NCBI GenBank assembly: GCA_964457365.1
Contig: CAYWFP010000104.1
Span: forward strand, 1-13,338
Origin: CAYWFP01 sp964457365
GTDB lineage: Bacteria; Planctomycetota; SZUA-567
Reading direction: 5' to 3'
Length of the DNA stretch: 13,338 bases
The translations under genes and the position numbers were made by a program. Position 1 is the stretch's first letter; each line of letters starts with the position of its first letter. Below, one piece after another: positions 6,313-13,002 of this stretch. The notes under the pieces were generated by a model that worked only from the letters and a program-made list of their open reading frames with translations, had not been told where the DNA came from and searched no databases.

Positions 6313-8738
6313 CGGTTCGCCTCCGGCATCTCGATCAGCTTCGCCAGCGCGGCCTTGCCCTTCGTCACGTAGGGGCTCTGCGGATAGCGCTTGCCGTAGC
6401 TCTCGGGCGCGAGACCGGCGAGTTCCTCGTAGCAGATGCGCGCTTTCTTGCGCATGCGCTCCTCGCCCGCGGCTTCGCAGGCGGCGCCCGCCTTCAGCAG
6501 CGCCCGCCCGGCCAGCTCCGCGTCGTCGGCCAGCAATCCCACCCGCATCAGGTGCTCGGCGGCCAGCGCGCATTCCCCGCGGGCGTAGGCGAGGTTGCCG
6601 CGCTCCTCGATCAGGTAGGCCGCGAACGGATCCTCCGGGTGCAGCGTCATCGCGGCCAGTCGCGCGGCGGCCTCGTCGTAGCGCTCGAGGTGGCGCAGGC
6701 AGACCGCCGCGCCGTAACGGCCCTGGTTGCGCAGGCTCGCCAGCGTTCCGGCGACCTCGCGCTCGCGCGCGAGCGTCTCCACCCGCGCCAGCAGCTGGTC
6801 GTAGAGGGAGAGCGCCTCCGCCCACGCCCGGCGCTGGCGGGCCACCTCGCCCCGGTGGAAGAGCGCGATCGCCTCGACTTCGCCGCCGATGCCGCGCGCC
6901 AGCAGCGTCTCGAAGACTGCGGCCGCGCGCTCCAGGTCGCCTTCGTGCATGTAAAAGCGGCCCAGCCAGAGCATCTCCCGCACCGGCAGCTCGGGCTCCT
7001 CGTGCGCGGCGACGATGGCGTAGAACTTCGCCGCGGCCTCCGCGTGCTTGCCGGCCTGGTACAGCGACATCGCCAGCCGGTAGCGCGCGTTGCCGGCCAG
7101 CTCGTGCTGCGGGAACTTCTGCATGAGCGCTTCGTACAGCGCCGCCGCCCGTTCGTAACCGCGTTCGCTGTAGGCCTGCCATGCCAGCCAGTAATACGCC
7201 TCCGGCGCCGCGGCGCTCTCCGGGAATTCCTGCAACAGCTTCTGGTAGCTGCGCTTCATGTTCTCGAACTGCCGCAGGTGGTAGTAGCAGACCGCCTGCT
7301 GCGCCAGCGCGTGCTCGCGGAACGCCGTCGGCGCGTCCGCGTGTCCGTAGAGGCGCGCGTAGACCGGCAGCGCCGCCTCGTACTGCTTCTGTGCGCTCAG
7401 GCTGCGCCCGAGCCCGGCCAGCGCGTCGAGGGTCTGCGCGTGTGGCTTGAAGGTTTCGGTGAAGTAGAGGTAAGCGCGCGCGGCGTCGGCGAAACGCCCG
7501 CGTTTCTCCTGCACCTGCGCCAGCGCGAAGGCCGCGGCGTCGTGATACTCGCCTTGCTGTTTCCGGGCCTGCAGCAGCGCCGCCTCCGCCGCGGGCAGGT
7601 CCTCGAGCGCCCGCGCGATGCGGCCGCGCAGGTAGGCGGTCTCCCCCGGCGGCGCCAGCGCAGGGAAGGTGTTCTCGTATCGCTCCAGCGCCGCCAGCGC
7701 GTCTTCGTTCCGCCCCTCCAGGTGCAGCGCCCAGACGTTCTTCAGCGCCGCCGGTTCGGCGAACGGCCCGTCGACGACCTGTGCGAACGCCTGCCGCGCT
7801 CGCTCGTAATCCTTGCGCGCCAGCGCGTCGAGGCCGACGAGATAGCGCGCCCCTTTGTCGAAGCGGCGGACCTTGTCGGCGAGCAGCTTCTGCGCCAGCC
7901 GCGACGCCGCTTCCGTGTCGTGCTGCGCCTGCCGCACCCAGGCCAGTTCGTACAGCGCGCGCGCGGCGACCGGATCGTCCTCGCCGTGGTCCTCCAGCAG
8001 CTTCAGCAGGCGTTCGGCGGCCTCGGAGAGATTCCCCGCCAGGCGCAGGTTGACCGCCGCGCGGATACGCGCTTCGGTGGCCAGTTCGTGCCGCGGATGC
8101 CCCTCGGCGATGCGGGCGAATTTCCCGGCGGCCTCGGCGTACCGTTTCGCCCCGGCGTCCATCTCCGCCAGGGCATAGGCCGCCAGCGCGGCCAGCTCGC
8201 CATGGTCGACGCGCGCGAGGTGCGCGCGCGCCTTCTCCGTGTCGCCGAGGCGCCGGTAGCCGCGGCCGATGTAATACTCCGCCGCCTGGCGCATGGCCGT
8301 GCGCTTCCCGTCCTTCGTGTCCGGCGGGATCAACTGCAGCAGCGGCGTCAACGCCTTGACCGCGTCGGCGGCGCGGTCCATTTCGAAGAGGCAGGCGCCG
8401 TAGCGCATGCGCGCCAGCAGCGGCTGGTGGTCGGGCGGCGCCTTGCCGGTCAGGTAGCGGTAGTATTCCTTCGCCGCCTCGGGGTAGCGCGCGAGCGCGA
8501 AGAACGACTCGGCCCGGCCGAAGACCGCCCGCATCGTCCGCGCGTCGGCGGGGTAGTCGGCGAGGAAGCGGGCGTACTCGGCGGCGGCGTCCTCGTAGAG
8601 CCCGCGGCGGCGCAGGCCGTCGGCGAAGTCGAGCTGGGTCGTCGCCGGCGAGAACGGCCCCGGTTCGTCGCGCGCGGCCGCGTGGACGGCCGGCAGCAGC
8701 AGCAGAAGCGCGAGTAGAAGCCCCGGGCGCGGACGCAT
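6309..8738 (-). CDS. Large secreted tetratricopeptide-repeat protein
   Basis: An 809-residue protein. Residues 1-20 are a clear signal peptide: a basic start, a Leu/Ala core and VHA before AARDE. There is no lipobox Cys. Nearly all the rest is helical repeats of the TPR type, with many Ala-x-x-x-Tyr, Gly-x-x-x-A and closing Phe-Pro or Pro positions, for example EAYYWLAWQAYSERGYERA and NARYRLAMSLYQAGKHAEA around 530-570. This is a scaffold, probably periplasmic, of the kind found beside ExbB/ExbD and Bat-like gene sets. The ATG at 8738 is preceded by GGGAGA and lies 11 bases after the exbD stop. It ends at TGA overlapping the GTG of the VWA gene. No catalytic motif is visible, so its partners are inferred from context. 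Confidence 0.88.
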   Translation of the reverse strand: MRPRPGLLLALLLLLPAVHAAARDEPGPFSPATTQLDFADGLRRRGLYEDAAAEYARFLADYPADARTMRAVFGRAESFFALARYPEAAKEYYRYLTGKAPPDHQPLLARMRYGACLFEMDRAADAVKALTPLLQLIPPDTKDGKRTAMRQAAEYYIGRGYRRLGDTEKARAHLARVDHGELAALAAYALAEMDAGAKRYAEAAGKFARIAEGHPRHELATEARIRAAVNLRLAGNLSEAAERLLKLLEDHGEDDPVAARALYELAWVRQAQHDTEAASRLAQKLLADKVRRFDKGARYLVGLDALARKDYERARQAFAQVVDGPFAEPAALKNVWALHLEGRNEDALAALERYENTFPALAPPGETAYLRGRIARALEDLPAAEAALLQARKQQGEYHDAAAFALAQVQEKRGRFADAARAYLYFTETFKPHAQTLDALAGLGRSLSAQKQYEAALPVYARLYGHADAPTAFREHALAQQAVCYYHLRQFENMKRSYQKLLQEFPESAAAPEAYYWLAWQAYSERGYERAAALYEALMQKFPQHELAGNARYRLAMSLYQAGKHAEAAAKFYAIVAAHEEPELPVREMLWLGRFYMHEGDLERAAAVFETLLARGIGGEVEAIALFHRGEVARQRRAWAEALSLYDQLLARVETLAREREVAGTLASLRNQGRYGAAVCLRHLERYDEAAARLAAMTLHPEDPFAAYLIEERGNLAYARGECALAAEHLMRVGLLADDAELAGRALLKAGAACEAAGEERMRKKARICYEELAGLAPESYGKRYPQSPYVTKGKAALAKLIEMPEANR

Positions 8739-8749
8739 CGGCGTCTCCC

Positions 8750-9172
8750 TTATTCGGCCGGCAGCGTGCTGAAGTAGATGCGCTGGATCCGCGCGCGCTT
8801 GCAGAGATCCATCACTCCGATGACGTGGCGGTGCGGGCAGTCGGCGTCGGCGCGGATGATGACCGCGGGCTTGCCGGCCTCGGTCGCCGCGAAGGTGACC
8901 AGTTGCCGCAGCCGCTTCTCCAGCATCTCCGGGGAGTATTTCCGACGCTGCAAAACCAGGCCGCCGCCTTCGTCGACGTTAACCACGAGCTGGTGGCGCG
9001 AGCGGGTCTCGGGCTCGCCGCTGCGGGCGGCCGGGAGGTCGATGTCGAGCGACTTCTCCTCCTGCGCGGCGGCGTAGGTGGCGAGGAAGAAGACGAGCAC
9101 GACGAAGACCACGTCGATCATCGGCGCGAGCTGGAACTGCGGCGCGTCGAACGCGCGGTTCTGCAGGTTCAT
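8750..9172 (-). CDS. exbD: ExbD/TolR-family proton-channel subunit
   Basis: A 140-residue protein, typical of ExbD/TolR. A short cytoplasmic N-terminus leads into QLAPMIDVVFVVLVFFLAT (14-32), the single TM helix. Asp20 is the conserved residue that carries protons in this family. A periplasmic alpha/beta domain follows (about 60-140), with a run of basic residues and LVVNVDE then AVIIRADADCPH and RIYFSTLP strands, as usual. The start ATG 9172 overlaps the exbB stop as ATGA, so the two are translationally coupled. The frame stays open far upstream of 9172, but that part is antisense to other genes and is not coding. The name exbD means the family; ExbD and TolR cannot be told apart here, and no TonB, TolA or Pal is in the window. 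Confidence 0.93.
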   Translation of the reverse strand: MNLQNRAFDAPQFQLAPMIDVVFVVLVFFLATYAAAQEEKSLDIDLPAARSGEPETRSRHQLVVNVDEGGGLVLQRRKYSPEMLEKRLRQLVTFAATEAGKPAVIIRADADCPHRHVIGVMDLCKRARIQRIYFSTLPAE

Positions 9173-9915
9173 GCCGGCTCTCCGGGTCGCTGGGTCTTCA
9201 TCTCCGCCAGCGCCGCGGTGACGTCCTCGGCGGCGATCTCCACTTCGTCGCCGATGCGTCCCAGGCGCGAGGCGATGAGGTAATACGCCATCATCGAGAA
9301 GATGCCGACCACCAGCCCCACCGCCGTGGTGCTCAGCGCCTCGCCGATGCTGGCGGCCATGAGCTGCCAGCGCGTCGTCTCCGTGGCCTGGCTGCCGACG
9401 ATCTGGAACGCCTTGGTCAGCCCCAGCACCGTCCCCAGCAGTCCCAGCATCGGCGCGAGAATTCCGATGTTCGCCAGGTAGTGCGCCCGCTGCCTGAGCC
9501 CCCCGAGCGCGCGTCGCCCCGCGCCTTCCATCGCCACCTGGATGCGCTCGACCGGGTGGTCGTGCAGCTTCAGCCCCGGCAGGATGGTCTGCGCCAGCAG
9601 CGACCGGTCGGCCTCGGCCTTGCGCTGGGCGCTCTCGATATCGCGGCTGGCGATGTCGTCCAGGATCCGCCGCAGCAGCGTCGCCGGCGCCGTCTGCGAG
9701 GCGCGCGTGACCAGCAGGATGTAGAGGATCACGAAGAGCGCCAGAAACAGCAGCACGCCCAGCACGGCGTTGATCTGCCAGCCGTAGGCCAGAAACTGCC
9801 GCAGCGTCGTCAGCGTGTCCTCGGGTACGGCTTCGCCGGCCAGCGCCGCGGTCGGGAACGATGCCAGCANNNNNNNNNNCAGCATCAGCGCCGCGCCGGC
9901 GGGGAGTCGTCTCAC
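9169..9915 (-). CDS. exbB: ExbB/TolQ/MotA-family proton-channel subunit with signal peptide
   Basis: About 248 residues, including four unknown ones from the N run. The start is GTG at 9915 with AAGGAG five bases upstream. An N-terminal signal peptide (MRRLPAGAALML, gap, LASFPTAALA, likely cleavage before GEAVPE) precedes the core, as in the longer ExbB-type proteins. TM1 is about 49-70. The family block LANIGILAPMLGLLGTVLGL (148-167) forms TM2, and GEALSTTAVGLVVGIFSMMAYY (191-212) forms TM3. ExbB oligomers enclose ExbD helices and convert proton flow into mechanical work on a periplasmic partner. It is the first gene of a six-gene minus-strand operon and has a near-consensus promoter about 95 bases upstream. 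Its stop overlaps the exbD start by four bases. Confidence 0.9.
   Translation of the reverse strand: MRRLPAGAALMLXXXXLASFPTAALAGEAVPEDTLTTLRQFLAYGWQINAVLGVLLFLALFVILYILLVTRASQTAPATLLRRILDDIASRDIESAQRKAEADRSLLAQTILPGLKLHDHPVERIQVAMEGAGRRALGGLRQRAHYLANIGILAPMLGLLGTVLGLTKAFQIVGSQATETTRWQLMAASIGEALSTTAVGLVVGIFSMMAYYLIASRLGRIGDEVEIAAEDVTAALAEMKTQRPGEPA
9870..9879. other. Assembly gap of ten N inside the exbB signal sequence
   Basis: Ten unknown bases fall in the hydrophobic core of the signal peptide. The frame is the same on both sides and the total signal length (about 26 residues) is normal, so the gap size is probably about right. Flanking bases form a short inverted repeat (GATGC before, GCATC after, on the minus strand), which may have hindered sequencing. 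Confidence 0.97.
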
Positions 9916-9952
9916 GGCCGCTCCTTTCCTCGCTTCGCCGCCGGAACGAAAG

Positions 9953-9972
9953 CACCCGCATCGCGGCGGGTG
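9953..9972 (-). promoter_or_regulatory. Hairpin in the leader of the exbB operon
   Basis: CACCCGC and GCGGGTG form a perfect 7-bp stem with a 6-base loop, between the promoter and the exbB ribosome site. No U-run follows on the minus strand, so it is not a plain terminator. It may stabilise the mRNA or bind a regulator; this is inference. Confidence 0.45.
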
Positions 9973-10007
9973 AGGTGCGGGCGACGGTGATGTTTGCGAC
10001 GCCCTCT

Positions 10008-10036
10008 ATTTTAGATTTCCCCCCGCCGCGAGTCAA
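10008..10036 (-). promoter_or_regulatory. Sigma70-type promoter of the exbB operon
   Basis: Read on the minus strand: TTGACT (complement of 10031-10036), exactly 17 bases, then TAAAAT (complement of 10008-10013). Each box is one base from consensus. Transcription would start near 10001, leaving a leader of about 85 nt before the GTG at 9915. Confidence 0.8.
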
Positions 10037-10046
10037 GACGGCGTCT
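10036..10046. promoter_or_regulatory. Candidate operator palindrome between divergent promoters
   Basis: AGACG-G-CGTCT is a perfect 11-base inverted repeat that touches the minus-strand -35 and ends four bases before the plus-strand -35. A protein bound here could act on both operons. It is short, so chance occurrence in GC-rich DNA is possible. Confidence 0.35.
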
Positions 10047-10049
10047 CCC

Positions 10050-10078
10050 TTGCCGCGCGCCGTGCCGATTCCTATAAT
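10050..10078 (+). promoter_or_regulatory. Sigma70-type promoter of the TPR-NYN-sulfatase-moxR operon
   Basis: TTGCCG (10050-10055), a 17-base spacer and a perfect TATAAT (10073-10078). Transcription would start near 10085, about 27 bases before the ATG at 10112. Confidence 0.8.
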
Positions 10079-10111
10079 CCATTGCCGGCCGGACACCGGC
10101 GGAGGAAGCGC

Positions 10112-10876
10112 ATGAACGGCGCGGAAACGGTGGTCGAAAACGGCGGCTGGCTGGCCTGGGTCTGGGGCTGGGTCATGCTCGCGGGGATGATTTTCTGGAT
10201 CTGGATGCTCGTCGACGCCATTCGCACCGGCGCGGGCTACTGGATTTTTCTCATCATCTTTCTGAACATCCCCGGCGCGCTGATCTACTTCTTCCTGCAC
10301 AAGCTGCCGATGATGGATTTCGAGGCGCCGTCGGTGTTGGGGCGCTGGACCCGCGCGAAGGAGATCTCCGCGGCGCGGCGCGATGCGCGCAACATCGGCA
10401 ACCCGCGGCAGTTTGCGCAACTGGGACTCTTGTACCGGCAGACCGTGCAGCCGGGGCGCGCCCGCGAGGCGTACGAGGCGGCGCTGCGGAAAGATCCTGA
10501 GCACCGGCCGTCCCTGTGGGGGCTTGGCGAGATTTGCCTCGAGGCGGGGGAGTATGAGCGCGCGCGCGAGTTGCTGGGCAAGGTTCTCGCGCAGGAGCCG
10601 GAGTACCGCGCCGGGGCGCCGGCGCTGGCGTACTGCAAGGCGCTGTACAAACTCGGCGAGTTCGACGAGGCGCAGACGCTTCTCGGGACTCACTTGCAAC
10701 TGCAGCACGCGCCCGAGGGGCAGATGCTGTTGGCGAAGATTCTGCACAAGCGCGGCCAGGCCAGCGAAGCGCGGGATGTGCTGGAGAAAGTTCTCGACGA
10801 GACGCAGGCCACGCCCGATTCGCGCGGACGGCGGCTCCGGCGGCAGGCGCGCAAGCTCAAGCTGCTGCTGCGGTGA
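10112..10876 (+). CDS. Two-TM (PLDc_N-like) membrane protein with cytoplasmic TPR domain
   Basis: A 254-residue protein. The ATG at 10112 is chosen because GGAGG lies six bases upstream; an in-frame TTG at 10082 has no such site and falls next to the -10 box. Two helices (about 17-36 and 43-63) enclose VDAIRTGAG, and the second reads WIFLIIFLNIPGALIYFFLHK. This resembles the short hydrophobic module at the N-terminus of cardiolipin-synthase-like proteins (PLDc_N), but no HKD catalytic domain follows. Residues from about 95 to 240 are TPR-like: FAQLGLLYRQTVQPGRAREAYEAALRKDP-type repeats, four or five in all. It is probably an inner-membrane scaffold. It is the first gene of the plus-strand operon, 24 bases before the NYN gene, and divergent from exbB. 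Function is unknown. Confidence 0.85.
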   Translation: MNGAETVVENGGWLAWVWGWVMLAGMIFWIWMLVDAIRTGAGYWIFLIIFLNIPGALIYFFLHKLPMMDFEAPSVLGRWTRAKEISAARRDARNIGNPRQFAQLGLLYRQTVQPGRAREAYEAALRKDPEHRPSLWGLGEICLEAGEYERARELLGKVLAQEPEYRAGAPALAYCKALYKLGEFDEAQTLLGTHLQLQHAPEGQMLLAKILHKRGQASEARDVLEKVLDETQATPDSRGRRLRRQARKLKLLLR

Positions 10877-10900
10877 GATGAATGCACGGGGCGGAGGCGC

Positions 10901-11401
10901 ATGCAGGAAACCTGGATCGACGGCTTCAACCTCTTCCACAAGTGGTCGCGCACGCGCCGCCTCTTCCGCCGCGGCGGCGATATCGCCCGAGCGCAGACGC
11001 GCGCCCTGTCCATGCTCGCCGACGCCCTGGGCAAGCACGTCCGCTTCTACACCGTCTTCATGGACGGCGGACTGCGCTACGAGGCGGTGACGGTGAAGGG
11101 GCTGAAGGTGCGCTACCCCGGCCCCGGCAAGAAGGCGGACGAACTGCTGGTCGAGACCATGAACACCCGCAAGCGCGGCCGCGTCGGCGTGGTCACCGGC
11201 GACCGCTCGCTGGCGGCGAACCTGCGCGCGCACGGCGCGAAGATCATTGACGCCGAGGCGTTTATCCGTAACACTCTCGTATCCGCTCCCGCGCGGACGG
11301 AGGACGATCAGGCGTATCGCGATAAACAGCTCTCGCCCGACGAGGTGAACCTCTGGCTGCGGGAGTTCGAAGAGGACGACACGCATGACGAGCAACCATG
11401 A
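10901..11401 (+). CDS. NYN-domain (YacP-like) ribonuclease-family protein
   Basis: A 166-residue protein matching the YacP/NYN fold, a PIN-like nuclease group that includes the ribosome-associated Rae1 of Bacillus. Seen: WIDGFNLFHKW near the N-terminus (Asp7, Asn10), FMDGG (Asp55), GKKADELLVE (Asp80) and VVTGDRSLAANLRAHGA (Asp101). These supply the acidic metal-binding set expected for RNA cleavage. The start ATG 10901 has GGAGG four bases upstream. The C-terminal tail (SPDEVNLWLREF) is typical of shorter NYN proteins in which it packs on the core. The last 17 bases overlap the sulfatase start, so the two are probably coupled. RNase activity is inferred from the family; the RNA target is unknown. 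Confidence 0.85.
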   Translation: MQETWIDGFNLFHKWSRTRRLFRRGGDIARAQTRALSMLADALGKHVRFYTVFMDGGLRYEAVTVKGLKVRYPGPGKKADELLVETMNTRKRGRVGVVTGDRSLAANLRAHGAKIIDAEAFIRNTLVSAPARTEDDQAYRDKQLSPDEVNLWLREFEEDDTHDEQP

Positions 11402-12989
11402 CAAGACCGAGGCCGAAGGCGAAACGCCGCGGCCGAACATCCTCTGCTTCGTGATGGACCAGCTCCGCTGGGATCATCTCGGCTGCTACGGCAATCCGCG
11501 CATCAAGACGCCGAACCTGGACAGGCTCGCCGCGCGGGGCGTGACCTTCGACCGCGCCTATGTCGCCAATCCCCTGTGCATGCCCGCGCGGGCCACGCTC
11601 TTCACGGGCCTGACGCCGCGCGCGCACGGCGTGCGCACCAACGGCATTCCGCTCGACCCGTCGGTGCCGACGATGACCGAAGCCTTGCGCCGGAGCGGTT
11701 ACCGCACGCATTCCGTCGGCAAGATCCACCTCGCGCCGTTCGGCCTGCCGCCGTCTCTGCGGCAGGATCCGGCCCGCAACGCGGAGTGTTACGCCGGATG
11801 GGACGGCCGGGAGCACCGCCTGCCGTCGCCGTATTACGGCCTCGAGAGCGCCGTCTTCGTCGGCGGCCACGGCACCGGCGTCTTCGGCGAGTACATCGAC
11901 TGGCTGCGGAAGCATCGCCCCGACCAGCTCGACGCAGCCGCCGGGCGCGAGGTCGTCGAGGACCTGACCTTATCCTGCGGCGGCGAGCATGCGCTGCGCT
12001 CGGCGCTTCCCGCGGAGCTGCATTACAACCACTTCATCGCCGATAAGACCATCGAGTTCCTCGACGGGCGTCAGAAGGAGAAACGGCCGTTCTTCTGCTG
12101 GTGCAGCTTCCCCGACCCGCACCACCCGTACGTTGCGCCGCAGCCGTACTGCGACATGTACGATCCGCGGGACGTGCCGCTTCCCGATCGGCGCGAGGGC
12201 GAGCTCGACGACCTGCCGCCGTTCTACCGCATCGCCCACGAGGAAGGCCCGGACGAGCGCTGGGGCGGATTCTCCGGCCGGCGCAAGGCGACCGCGCAGA
12301 TCGACGACGACGCCTGGCGGCGCATCGTCGCCATGACCTGGGGCATGGTCAGCCACGTCGACAAGCAGATCGGGCGCGTCATGGAGGCGCTGGAGGCGAA
12401 CGGACTGGCGGAGAACACGATCGTCGTCTTCCTCGCCGACCACGGAGACATGATGGGCGATCACTGGATGGCCAACAAGGGGCCGTTTCACTTCGAGGGG
12501 CTGCTGCGCATGCCGCTGATCTGGTCCTGTCCCGGGCGCTTCCCCGAGAGCGTGCGCACGCCCGGACTCGCCAGCCAGCTCGATTTCGCCCCGACGATCC
12601 TGGACCTCTGCGGCGCGGCGATGCCCGAGGGCGAGACGCCCGAGGAGCCGGTAGCGAAGTGCCAACTCCCCGCGCTGCCGGGCAGAAGCCTCGCGCCGGT
12701 ACTCTTCGGCCAGGAGAAGAAGGTCCGCGACTGGGTGATAGTCGAGAACGACGAGGACTACCTCGGCACGCGCGTGCGCACCTTCCTCACCAACCGCTAC
12801 AAGCTGACGCTCTACTCCGGGCACGAGGACTGGGGCGAGATCTTCGATCTGCAGGAGGACCCGCGGGAGCTGCATAATCTCTGGCGCCGCCCGGAGGCGA
12901 AGGGGCTCAAGCAGGCGCTGATCGCCAAGTTCATGCACTGCTATCTCGAAGAGGAGCCGGCGGCGCCGCGCCGCCTCTCGCACGCGTGA
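11385..12989 (+). CDS. Type I (formylglycine) sulfatase, apparently cytoplasmic
   Basis: A 534-residue protein of the alkaline-phosphatase-like sulfatase family. The maturation signature CMPARATLFTG (65-75) is intact: Cys65 would be oxidised to formylglycine and Arg69 supports the site. PNILCFVMDQ supplies metal ligands (Asp25, Gln26), LADHGD (Asp352, His353) is the second metal motif, and Lys365 in NKGPFHFEG matches the usual basic residue. It hydrolyses sulfate (or related) esters; the substrate is not evident. The N-terminus (TSNHDKTEAEGE) is polar with no signal peptide, which suggests action on imported small sulfated molecules, unlike most polysaccharide sulfatases. The ATG at 11385 overlaps the NYN stop by 17 bases, with GAGGAC seven bases upstream. 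A maturase (anSME) would be needed from elsewhere; none is in the window. Confidence 0.94.
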   Translation: MTSNHDKTEAEGETPRPNILCFVMDQLRWDHLGCYGNPRIKTPNLDRLAARGVTFDRAYVANPLCMPARATLFTGLTPRAHGVRTNGIPLDPSVPTMTEALRRSGYRTHSVGKIHLAPFGLPPSLRQDPARNAECYAGWDGREHRLPSPYYGLESAVFVGGHGTGVFGEYIDWLRKHRPDQLDAAAGREVVEDLTLSCGGEHALRSALPAELHYNHFIADKTIEFLDGRQKEKRPFFCWCSFPDPHHPYVAPQPYCDMYDPRDVPLPDRREGELDDLPPFYRIAHEEGPDERWGGFSGRRKATAQIDDDAWRRIVAMTWGMVSHVDKQIGRVMEALEANGLAENTIVVFLADHGDMMGDHWMANKGPFHFEGLLRMPLIWSCPGRFPESVRTPGLASQLDFAPTILDLCGAAMPEGETPEEPVAKCQLPALPGRSLAPVLFGQEKKVRDWVIVENDEDYLGTRVRTFLTNRYKLTLYSGHEDWGEIFDLQEDPRELHNLWRRPEAKGLKQALIAKFMHCYLEEEPAAPRRLSHA

Positions 12990-13002
12990 TGGAGGAGAAG
13001 CG

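Noticed and set aside
4471..6372. Open plus-strand frame of about 633 codons opposite the VWA gene
   Set aside because: Same antisense effect; there is no recognisable motif or plausible start.
6313..7182. N-terminal extension of the VWA gene by 290 codons
   Set aside because: It lies wholly inside the TPR gene and looks like shadow sequence, whereas GTG 6312 has a Shine-Dalgarno and is followed by a TM helix.
5937..8717. Very long open frame (about 926 codons) on the plus strand opposite the TPR and VWA genes
   Set aside because: Composition is Arg/Ala/Gln-rich without domains. It is the antisense shadow of GC-rich codon use; the minus strand has a signal peptide, TPRs and a MIDAS.
9173..11440. 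Upstream extension of the exbD frame on the minus strand
   Set aside because: It crosses exbB, the promoter region and the plus-strand genes antisense, while ATG 9172 with the ATGA overlap and family N-terminus is decisive.
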